Assembly (NCBI GenBank): GCA_036733285.1
Contig: DAINAU010000020.1
Location: 1-32,559, forward strand
DNA: 32,559 nucleotides
Reading direction: 5' to 3'
Origin: JAGOBX01 sp036733285
GTDB taxonomy: Bacteria; JAGOBX01
Notes under the pieces: generated by a model
The model's input: only the letters and a program-made list of their open reading frames with translations
What the model was told of the DNA's origin: nothing
Databases searched by the model: none
In this document: piece by piece, positions 25,709 through 32,559 of the stretch
Layout: every line of letters begins with the position of its first letter
Position numbering within the stretch: the first letter of the stretch is position 1
Made by a program: the position numbers and the translations under genes

Positions 25709-25736
25709 TTGACATATCAAAATCCGATTTTAAAAT
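25709..25736 (+). promoter_or_regulatory. Promoter of the stand-alone cNMP-binding protein gene
   Basis: TTGACA at 25709-25714 and TAAAAT at 25731-25736 with a 16-bp spacer. The predicted start near 25743 gives a 29-nt leader with GGAGG at 25762-25766. Confidence 0.6.
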
Positions 25737-25771
25737 AAATCAATTTTATTAAAAAAAATTTGGAGGCGGCA

Positions 25772-26188
25772 ATGTTATTGACTATCGAAAAAGTTTTAAT
25801 ATTGAAATCCGTTGAAATATTCACGAATATCCCTGAAGAGTGTCTCGTGGAATTAGCCACTGTAATAAATGAAATCCATATTAAAGCCGGCGAGACTATT
25901 TTCCAAAAGGGAGATATAGGCAAATCAATGTTCATTATAATAGAAGGCGAGGTAAAGGTTCACGACGGAGAAAGAATATTCGCGGAATTAGGCGAACGGA
26001 GCGTGTTCGGAGAGCTTGCGGCGCTTGACCCTGAACCGCGTTCCGCTTCTGTAACTGCAATGAAAGACACTTTTCTTTTTAAACTTGAACAAGACGCTTT
26101 ATACGAATTAATGTCGGAATACATCGAGGTTGCGAGAGGCATAATTAAAGTATTGTGCCAGAGATTGAGAGAATCTCAGAAAAATTAA
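25772..26188 (+). CDS. Stand-alone cyclic-nucleotide-binding domain protein
   Basis: 138 aa, a single cNMP-binding beta-barrel with no DNA-binding or catalytic domain. The phosphate-binding cassette is well kept (F79-G80-E81-L82 and R90-S91-A92-S93), so a cyclic nucleotide may bind. The ATG at 25772 is chosen because GGAGG lies five bases upstream; a TTG at 25760 overlaps that site. It lies just behind the CRP/FNR gene but has its own promoter. It may act as a regulatory subunit of another protein. Confidence 0.85.
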   Translation: MLLTIEKVLILKSVEIFTNIPEECLVELATVINEIHIKAGETIFQKGDIGKSMFIIIEGEVKVHDGERIFAELGERSVFGELAALDPEPRSASVTAMKDTFLFKLEQDALYELMSEYIEVARGIIKVLCQRLRESQKN

Positions 26189-26247
26189 TGACGCTTTGAC
26201 GATTTTTTAAGTTTTTCCGCTTGATATGAAAAAACCGCGTTTTTTTA

Positions 26248-26275
26248 TTGACATATAAATTAAAAATAATAATAT
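26248..26275 (+). promoter_or_regulatory. Possible promoter upstream of the zinc-ribbon membrane protein
   Basis: TTGACA at 26248-26253 is followed after 16 bp by TAATAT (26270-26275), a poor -10. A short hairpin atgcg/cgcat (26312-26316/26325-26329) lies in the leader. The rest of the 26189-26390 gap is very A/T-rich and shows no gene. Confidence 0.35.
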
Positions 26276-26390
26276 TAACCTGCGATAAAATATAAATTTT
26301 ATTGTTTTAAAATGCGACGGAAAACGCATCCGAATATTTAATGTTGGAAAAATCGTTTTTCTCGCGTAAGGACTAATCCAGCGGTGAATA

Positions 26391-26813
26391 ATGGACGTTG
26401 AAAAACATAAATGCCTGTGGTGCAATATTGAAAAAAAAAAAGAGGATTTGAGCGTTATATACGGGAAAAATCAATTTTTTAATAAATCAATTTTTTACGG
26501 ATGCAAAGGAAGCCACATAGATAACGTTAAATTATTTTTAGAGCGATCCGAAAAATATTTTTCACATTCCAGAACGTCCGTTATGACGAGTCTTGTAATA
26601 TATCCTCTGGTGTTTATTTTATTGAAAAAATATTTTTATTGGATAACTGTTATGCTGTCTGTGGATTTCGGATCGGGAATAATTTTTTTTCCGTATAGCT
26701 CGGCTTCGCTGACGGAAAAAATAGGATTGCGGACAGCTCTTTTCATTACGCGATTGGTCGGAGCCGGTCTGGTTGTTTCGGGAATAACGCTTGCTGCGAG
26801 GTATTTTATTTAA
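26391..26813 (+). CDS. Zinc-ribbon-like small membrane protein, unknown function
   Basis: 140 aa. The N-terminus has C8-x2-C11 and C38-x3-H42, a likely zinc-binding site. Hydrophobic stretches at about 63-100 and 118-139 suggest two or three membrane helices with an F-P-Y-S-S loop between. I do not recognise the family. It lies 1 bp upstream of the spermidine-synthase-like gene, so the two are probably made together and may form a complex. The start has no strong ribosome site; the ATG at 26391 is the first in frame. Confidence 0.7.
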   Translation: MDVEKHKCLWCNIEKKKEDLSVIYGKNQFFNKSIFYGCKGSHIDNVKLFLERSEKYFSHSRTSVMTSLVIYPLVFILLKKYFYWITVMLSVDFGSGIIFFPYSSASLTEKIGLRTALFITRLVGAGLVVSGITLAARYFI

Positions 26814-26814
26814 T

Positions 26815-29202
26815 ATGGGTTCGCGAAAATATTATTCGATAGCTTTTATAATATCCTGCTCTATAATAATGCTGCAATTGCTTCTCACAAGATTGTTCAG
26901 CGTCATATTATGGTATCATTTTGCGTTTATGGCTGTTTCAATCGCGATGTTGGGAATGAGCTGCGCCGGATTATATCTGTATTTTAAAAAAAACAGGATA
27001 GCCGCAAACGAGATTGACAATCATATATATTTCAGTTCAATCGCCGCTCCGCTATATTTGATTCTGACTTTTTATATAGTATTCAATACGAGAATTTTTT
27101 TACGGTCGAACCCGGTTGATATTTTATATCTTGGATTTATATATCTTAATATGATGATACCGTTTTTTTTAATCGCATACGGTTTGTCAATATTGATAAC
27201 CTTTAAATCCGAGCAGATTAGCAAACTGTATTTTTTCGATTTGACCGGAGCCGCCGCCGGCTGCCTTTTATTTATACCCGTTATAAATTATTTTGGAGCC
27301 GAGTCTTCGGCGTTGTTGATTTCGGTTATCATCAGTCTTATTCCGCTTGTCGTGGCTTTTTCAATTTCTAAAAATTACGGAAAAAAAATAGTTTCAGGCG
27401 TTTTGTTTATATGCCTTTTATCGGCTTTGCTGATAAACGCCTTCAACAAGGATTATAAGGATTTTTTCAAAATAAAATATGTGAAAGGACGTTTTGAAAG
27501 CGATCTTGAATATTCAAAATGGAACGCTTTTTCAAGGGTGGCGGTTTACGGAACTCGGTTTATCGATTGGGGATTAAGTTCTGTTTACGAGGGAAAATAT
27601 CTGCCGGATTTAAAGACGCTTGATATAGACGCGTGCGCGGGTATGTCGATGATAGGTTATAGCGGCGCGGATTCGGAAGTTCAATTTCTCAAAAATTCTA
27701 TAACGGCTTTGGCGTATCTTTTGAAACCCGAATCGCCTATGGCTGTAATCGGAGCCGGCGCGGGCAAAGACGTTTTGGGCGCAAAAATTTGCGGAGTTTC
27801 CGAGGTCTACGCCGTTGACATAAATCCTATCATTCGCGATATTATCAATGAAACCTACGGAAAATTCACGAATTATTTATATAACCGGAAAGGAATTAAT
27901 TTTGTTCTCGAAGACGGCAGAAGTTTTATCAGAAAATTCAAAAACAAATTCAAAATAATTCAGTTGTCTATGGTCGATACGTGGGCGGCGATTAATTCCG
28001 GAGCAATGGCGCTTGCGGAAAATTCGTTATATACGGTCGAAGCGTTTCAGGATTATTTCAATAAACTTTCGGACGACGGAATTTTAACCATCACAAGATT
28101 TTATTTTCCGGAAAAGCCGAGAGAATCGCTTAGAGTTTTAAGTTTGGCGCTAACGGCTTATAAAAACGTTTCAATCTCAAAAACATATAAGAATATTATA
28201 ATTGTAGCTAATATTCCCGGAAATAAATACAACACAGTTACTTTTTTATTCAAAAAATCTCCGTTTACGCCAGAAGAAATAGCTAAAATAACTCAAATAT
28301 CGGACGATTTGAAATTTAAAATCGAATACATTCCGTCGAGCGGAAAAATCGAACCAAACTATTTTACCAATCTGATTTTCACCGATTCGCCCGAAAAATT
28401 TTATAAAGAATATGAATTTGACGTGTCTCCGACCACTGACGATAAACCGTTCTTTTTTCATCTTCTTAAACCGGAAGATTTTTTAAAAGCATTTGATATA
28501 AGAGACGGTCATTCGTATAATTACGTCGCGGTTTTTATTCTTGTGGTTTCATTTTTGATAATATTATTAATGACAATCGCTTTAGTGTTTATACCTATCA
28601 TAATAAAAATTCAACAGGATATGAACGATTTTAAAATTCTCAATATTCTCGGATATTTCGCTTGCATAGGAATCGGATTTATGCTTATTGAAACGTCTCT
28701 GATACAAAGATACATTTTATTTCTCGGACATCCGATATACGCGCTCTCGGTCGTTTTATTTTCAATGCTGATTTTTTCGGGTATCGGCAGTTATCTGACA
28801 AATCATTTTAAAACCGAGCTGCTTTCCGATTATATTATAAAAATAATAATACTGCTTGTTATTGTATTGCTTATTTATAATTTTGTAATCGATGCTTTCT
28901 TTTATACGATGATAGAAATAAATCATTTCTATAAAATAATCATAGCCGTATTTACGCTCGGCGCTCCGTCGCTTCTTTTGGGAATGCCGTTTCCGCTTGC
29001 GGTAAGGGTTCTCGGCAATTATAAAAACGAATCCATAATACCGTGGGCTTGGGCGGTTAACGGAGCGACTTCCGTTCTTGGTTCGATTTTCGCTTTTATT
29101 TTCGCAATGAACGCAGGATTCAAAACTACGCTTTTTCTGGCGGTTTTTTTCTACGTATGCGCCGCGTTTGTCAGTATTTATTTGAAACATAAATTCAGAT
29201 GA
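26815..29202 (+). CDS. Membrane-embedded spermidine-synthase-like protein
   Basis: 795 aa. The N-terminal membrane part has about seven helices. A cytoplasmic Rossmann domain of the spermidine synthase type follows (about 305-450): VIGAGAGKDV is the nucleotide-binding loop, AVDINP the acidic strand end, and LEDGRSFI the next conserved block. The C-terminal membrane part contains motifs common in this family (GFMLIETSLIQRYILFLGHP and WAWAVNGATSVLGS). The true reaction of such proteins is unknown; aminopropyl or methyl transfer in the membrane is a guess. The ATG at 26815 lies after the upstream stop; a TTG at 26791 would overlap that gene. It is coupled by ATGA to the next gene. Confidence 0.85.
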   Translation: MGSRKYYSIAFIISCSIIMLQLLLTRLFSVILWYHFAFMAVSIAMLGMSCAGLYLYFKKNRIAANEIDNHIYFSSIAAPLYLILTFYIVFNTRIFLRSNPVDILYLGFIYLNMMIPFFLIAYGLSILITFKSEQISKLYFFDLTGAAAGCLLFIPVINYFGAESSALLISVIISLIPLVVAFSISKNYGKKIVSGVLFICLLSALLINAFNKDYKDFFKIKYVKGRFESDLEYSKWNAFSRVAVYGTRFIDWGLSSVYEGKYLPDLKTLDIDACAGMSMIGYSGADSEVQFLKNSITALAYLLKPESPMAVIGAGAGKDVLGAKICGVSEVYAVDINPIIRDIINETYGKFTNYLYNRKGINFVLEDGRSFIRKFKNKFKIIQLSMVDTWAAINSGAMALAENSLYTVEAFQDYFNKLSDDGILTITRFYFPEKPRESLRVLSLALTAYKNVSISKTYKNIIIVANIPGNKYNTVTFLFKKSPFTPEEIAKITQISDDLKFKIEYIPSSGKIEPNYFTNLIFTDSPEKFYKEYEFDVSPTTDDKPFFFHLLKPEDFLKAFDIRDGHSYNYVAVFILVVSFLIILLMTIALVFIPIIIKIQQDMNDFKILNILGYFACIGIGFMLIETSLIQRYILFLGHPIYALSVVLFSMLIFSGIGSYLTNHFKTELLSDYIIKIIILLVIVLLIYNFVIDAFFYTMIEINHFYKIIIAVFTLGAPSLLLGMPFPLAVRVLGNYKNESIIPWAWAVNGATSVLGSIFAFIFAMNAGFKTTLFLAVFFYVCAAFVSIYLKHKFR

Positions 29203-31475
29203 CAATCATAAAAAAATATTTTTATCAGATTCTGATTTTTTGCGTTGTTTCTATTATTTATTTCCCGACGTTTTTAAATCCCGATAAGGTAATCGCCGGT
29301 TCTGATATAACCCGTTATTTTTATTTTTACCGGTCGTATCTTCATAATTATTTTGCGGAAAACCGGAGCATACCGGTTTGGGAGCCTTATACTTTCGGCG
29401 GCAGACCATTTTACGCTATGATACAAAACGCGGCGTTATATCCGTTCACTTATTTTTCGGCGATATTTTCGCCCGCTGCCGGAATTAATTTATCGATATG
29501 TTTTAATCTTATTTTAGCCGGAATATTTATGTCGCTATTTGTAAAAAAAATTACCGGCGACGGTATTTCCGGTTTTGTATCTGGATTAATATTTGCGCTT
29601 GGCGGCTTTTCTTCAACAAGAGTTTTTTTAGGGCATATCACTATAATAAACTGCATTCCGTATTTGCCTGCGTGTTTCTGGGCTCTGCTGAATCTTCACG
29701 AAACCCTGAAATTCAAATGGTGCGTTGCCGTTTCGCTGTTTCTCAGTTTGCAATTTTTCGGAGGGCAGCCGCAATTTTCATTTTATACCATATTTGTTTT
29801 AATGCTGTTTTTCGTTTATACGCTGTTTTATCAAAAAAATAAAATCGGATATATGGTTTTATTTTTCGTTTCAATGCTGTTATTCGGATTAATTATTTTT
29901 TCATATTTAAAAGACGTTTATGAATTTGCAAATCTTACCGTAAGAGCCGATTCCATGGGCGGTTATGATTTTTATACTTACTGGTCGTTCGAACCGAAAA
30001 AAATTATCACCTCGGTTATGCCTTTTTTTTACGGGTCGAGTTTAACGGGAGATTATTGGAGAATGTTCTGGCGGAAACTGACTGGATTCGAGTGTTATAA
30101 CGCGTATTTAAGCGCGGCCGCGGTATTTCTGATTTTTATTTCCGCGTTTAAGATAATAACGCCGCGCGTTAAGTTTAAAAATTTTTTTTGGTTTTTATTT
30201 GTATTTTCCATTATAATCAGTCTTGGAAAATATACCCCCGCATATAAATTTTTTCATTATTGCGTTTTTGGGTTTAATAAATTCCGCTGGCCGGTAAGGT
30301 TTATGTTCGTTTATATGTTTGCCGGCGCGTGTCTTGCCGGAGTCGGATTGTCAAATCTTAAAAGTATTCTTACAGACGAACGCGCCAAAGAATATTTCGT
30401 CGTAAAAAAAATTTTGGCGTCGGCTATGATTATTTTTATTTTTATAACGGCGTCTTTATTTTTTTTTAAAAACATATTTACCGGAATAGTAAAAGAAAAA
30501 ATCAGCCAAAAAATAATAAGTCAGGGCGGAGTGGATTTCAATACGCCGGAATTTTATATTAATGCCGTTGATAAAATCTACAATACGGTTCAATCCGGTT
30601 TTTTTTCGCTGACTTTAATTATAGTATTAATCGGGTTCGCGGTTTTATATCTGAAAAAGTTCGGATATAAAAAAACTATTATTTTTATTTCGGCGATATG
30701 CGCGTTTGAAATCGCGTCGGTTCATTCAAAGTTTTTAAAAACCGCAGATAATAATCAATGCGTGATTTCGCGGGAAATCCACGAAACGTTCGATAAAAAT
30801 TATCGGATTTTTTCTAATTCCGATATGTATCCTCCCGGAATCAATGTTTTATTCAACCGTATGTCGATAAACGGATACGAGCCGTTTATATTGAAAAAAT
30901 ATAACGAATACGCGAAGAAAATCGAAAAGGCTAAATATGTTCCTGAAAATCTGGTTTTTATCAAGCCGGACGTTGATTCGAAACTATTCGATTTGCTTTC
31001 GGTCAAATATTTAATTACCGAAGATAATCTCGACAGTTCGAGCAAATTCAAATTGCTGAAAAAATACGATTCGAACAATCTTAGGATTTATTCGAATGAA
31101 AAAGCCGTTCCATTAATTTTTTTATCGGAAAAAATCATCTCTGTAAACGATTCGGGAAAAATTCTTGATTTGGTTAACGATGACGTTTATGATTTTTCCA
31201 AAGTTGTTTATACTTCCGATGAAATACAAATTGATTTTAAAAATGAAGACGGGTTTTCTTGCGAAATTTTACAATCGGAAATTAAGGACGACAGAGCGTT
31301 CATTAAGGTAAAAACCAATCAGACTGCGGTATTGAATTTCGGATATATTCATTATCCTCGATGGAAACTTAAAATAAACGGCAAACCCGCGAAAATTTAT
31401 AATACGAATTATCTTTTTATGAGCGGAATTTTAAACGGTCCCGGCGAATACGCCGTTGAATTCTATTTTGAATAA
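29199..31475 (+). CDS. YfhO-like GT-C membrane glycosyltransferase
   Basis: 758 aa with about 12 membrane helices and a soluble C-terminal domain of about 200 residues. The first loop contains GSDITRYFYFYRSY, and further on are WEPYTFGGRPFYAMIQNAALYP and GGQPQFSFY, which are typical of YfhO-type proteins. These belong to the GT-C fold, and Bacillus members glycosylate teichoic acids. Here the acceptor is unknown. It is coupled by ATGA to the spermidine-synthase-like gene, so both probably modify one envelope product. The next gene begins one base after the TAA. Confidence 0.75.
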   Translation: MTIIKKYFYQILIFCVVSIIYFPTFLNPDKVIAGSDITRYFYFYRSYLHNYFAENRSIPVWEPYTFGGRPFYAMIQNAALYPFTYFSAIFSPAAGINLSICFNLILAGIFMSLFVKKITGDGISGFVSGLIFALGGFSSTRVFLGHITIINCIPYLPACFWALLNLHETLKFKWCVAVSLFLSLQFFGGQPQFSFYTIFVLMLFFVYTLFYQKNKIGYMVLFFVSMLLFGLIIFSYLKDVYEFANLTVRADSMGGYDFYTYWSFEPKKIITSVMPFFYGSSLTGDYWRMFWRKLTGFECYNAYLSAAAVFLIFISAFKIITPRVKFKNFFWFLFVFSIIISLGKYTPAYKFFHYCVFGFNKFRWPVRFMFVYMFAGACLAGVGLSNLKSILTDERAKEYFVVKKILASAMIIFIFITASLFFFKNIFTGIVKEKISQKIISQGGVDFNTPEFYINAVDKIYNTVQSGFFSLTLIIVLIGFAVLYLKKFGYKKTIIFISAICAFEIASVHSKFLKTADNNQCVISREIHETFDKNYRIFSNSDMYPPGINVLFNRMSINGYEPFILKKYNEYAKKIEKAKYVPENLVFIKPDVDSKLFDLLSVKYLITEDNLDSSSKFKLLKKYDSNNLRIYSNEKAVPLIFLSEKIISVNDSGKILDLVNDDVYDFSKVVYTSDEIQIDFKNEDGFSCEILQSEIKDDRAFIKVKTNQTAVLNFGYIHYPRWKLKINGKPAKIYNTNYLFMSGILNGPGEYAVEFYFE

Positions 31476-31476
31476 T

Positions 31477-32445
31477 ATGAACGCCTGCAAAACGGAATAT
31501 ATTCTTCGGGTTAATAGAGTCGTCGATTATATAAATTATAATATTTCAGAGAATTTCACGCTTGAGAAACTTGCGGGCATAGCAAATTTTTCTCCCTTTC
31601 ATTTTCATAGAATTTTTAAAACCGTTACCGGCGAATCATTATATTCGTTTATTCGCAGAGTAAGACTCGAACGAGCCGCAAATATGCTTGTTTTCAAAAA
31701 TGACTCCATTACCGGAATAGCTTTTAATTGCGGATTTTCATCGTCTTCTGTGTTTGCTTATGCGTTTCGCGAACATTTCGGATGTTCCGCCGGCGATTAC
31801 CGCGGAAAAAATTCTATTTATGCAAATAGCAAGAATTCTAAAAACATCAGCAAGGATTCGAAAGACAAATCATCGAAAATGAGCTATAATAATCGTAAAT
31901 TATCCGGGAAACAAAACAATCCGGAAAAACATATAAAACTAAATGTCATCGTGAAAAATTTCGAGGATATGAAAGTGTGTTATATTCGGCATATAGGAGA
32001 TTATTTCAAAATAAGAAAAACTTGGGATAAGTTATGCGTGTGGGCGGGCGCAAGGAATTTATTAATTGAAAACGCCAAATATATTGGATTATATTATGAT
32101 AATCCTGAAATTACGGATGAAAATAAATTGCGTTACGACGCGTGCATAACTATTCCTGAACGCATAAATGATTTTGGAAATAAACCGGAGATTATTGAAG
32201 ATTTAAAACCTTCCGGAGAAGTTGGTATTTCCGTAATTAAAGGCGGCAAATACGCAGTCGCTCATTGCGAAGGAAAATCCGATAGTATAATGAAAACTTA
32301 TCAGTTATTATTTTCAGAATGGTTTCCTTCAAGCGGCTATCAGCCGGATAATAAGCATTATTTTGAAATTTATTTAAATAACACCGACGAGCATCCTGAA
32401 AAGTTTTTTATTATGGATATATGTATTCCGGTAAAACTTTTATAA
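31477..32445 (+). CDS. AraC-type regulator with GyrI-like ligand-binding domain
   Basis: 322 aa. Residues 10-110 form an AraC/XylS double helix-turn-helix (FTLEKLAGIANFSPFHFHRIF and GFSSSSVFAYAFREHFG segments). A polar K/S/N-rich linker (about 112-160) leads to a GyrI/SbmC-like domain (about 165-322), as in Rob and related activators, which binds small hydrophobic or cationic compounds. The ATG at 31477 begins one base after the upstream stop; an in-frame TTG at 31456 would overlap the YfhO gene. It may regulate export or envelope genes in response to a drug-like ligand; its targets are not seen. Confidence 0.9.
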   Translation: MNACKTEYILRVNRVVDYINYNISENFTLEKLAGIANFSPFHFHRIFKTVTGESLYSFIRRVRLERAANMLVFKNDSITGIAFNCGFSSSSVFAYAFREHFGCSAGDYRGKNSIYANSKNSKNISKDSKDKSSKMSYNNRKLSGKQNNPEKHIKLNVIVKNFEDMKVCYIRHIGDYFKIRKTWDKLCVWAGARNLLIENAKYIGLYYDNPEITDENKLRYDACITIPERINDFGNKPEIIEDLKPSGEVGISVIKGGKYAVAHCEGKSDSIMKTYQLLFSEWFPSSGYQPDNKHYFEIYLNNTDEHPEKFFIMDICIPVKLL

Positions 32446-32506
32446 TTTAACCCGTAAAACGCAGTACCCCCGGATATTGTTATGGATGTAAAGTGAAGTT
32501 TTTCAC

Positions 32507-32554
32507 AACATAGATGTATTATTGCGATTTAGATTTAAAATCGCAATTTATGTT
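32507..32554. other. Inverted repeat downstream of the AraC-type gene
   Basis: A perfect 10-bp stem, attgcgattt (32521-32530) and aaatcgcaat (32538-32547), is enclosed by aacata/tatgtt arms (32507-32512/32549-32554). It lies 62 bp after the AraC-type stop and could act as a terminator or belong to a repeat cut off by the window end. Confidence 0.45.
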
Positions 32555-32559
32555 AAAAC

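Noticed and set aside
25709..25720. TTGACATATCAA as a second FNR/HcpR-type operator.
   Set aside because: The half-sites are two bases too close (TTGA-N4-TCAA rather than TTGAC-N4-GTCAA) and the sequence is explained as a -35 box.
32448..32559. A possible fourth copy of the palindromic element after the AraC-type gene (ttaacccgtaaaacgca).
   Set aside because: Only the first bases resemble the left end; the inner block and the complementary right end are missing within the window.
1..32559. CRISPR array, tRNA/rRNA genes, phage integrase or IS transposase.
   Set aside because: No regularly spaced repeats, cloverleaf sequences or integrase/transposase motifs were seen; the only repeats are the three palindromic elements.

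Overview
This is an AT-rich (roughly two-thirds A+T), densely packed bacterial chromosome segment. Nearly all genes lie on the + strand. Several clues point to an anaerobic or microaerophilic flagellated bacterium with an export system for lipoproteins: a hybrid cluster protein (Hcp) with its ferredoxin-like partner, radical SAM enzymes, a FliN-type C-ring protein and a lipobox-bearing TPR protein. A spirochaete or a neighbouring uncultured lineage would fit, but the sequence contains no rRNA or other decisive marker, so the phylum is left open. Shine-Dalgarno sites (GGAGG/AAGGAG) and ordinary sigma70-like promoters are visible. No tRNA, rRNA, CRISPR array, integrase or transposase gene was seen.

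Region 1 (302-9747) looks like one long operon of tightly abutted genes, many joined by ATGA overlaps. It opens with a highly unusual membrane protein: a voltage-sensor-like S1-S4 domain with eleven consecutive basic residues at every third position of S4, no recognisable pore, an extracytoplasmic loop and a HAMP-like tail. A 57-residue single-pass membrane protein overlaps its end. Then come panD, a GT-C type membrane glycosyltransferase, a radical SAM/SPASM-like enzyme, an extended SDR, a SAM methyltransferase, a second GT-C type membrane protein and a B12-binding radical SAM enzyme. Together the last six resemble a pathway for building and glycosylating an unidentified lipid or envelope product.

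Region 2 (9924-17508) is a three-gene phosphorelay. It holds a dCache-HAMP-PAS-PAS histidine kinase with two receiver domains but no HPt; a dCache-PAS protein whose kinase core has lost its H-box and ATP-binding boxes but which carries a canonical HPt; and a soluble receiver-kinase protein. The parts look complementary.

Region 3 (17589-20348) is a nitrosative-stress module: a ferredoxin-like protein and Hcp. The ferredoxin promoter has a TTGAC-N4-GTCAA operator centred at exactly -41.5 from the predicted start, the geometry of a CRP/FNR-family class II activated promoter, and it lacks a good -35 box. A CRP/FNR-type regulator is encoded at 25008.

Region 4 (20568-22487, minus strand) carries a TPR lipoprotein and dprA. 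Region 5 (22851-32445) starts with a fliN-like gene behind a long structured leader. It continues with a tandemly duplicated membrane protein fused to a Yip1-like domain, two cyclic-nucleotide-binding proteins, a zinc-ribbon-like membrane protein, a membrane-embedded spermidine-synthase-like protein, a YfhO-like GT-C protein and an AraC/GyrI-like regulator.

Three copies of a palindromic element of about 111-116 bp sit at the 3' ends of genes (9744-9855, 18499-18609, 20395-20510). In two of them the element supplies the stop codon of the upstream gene. Two copies bracket hcp.
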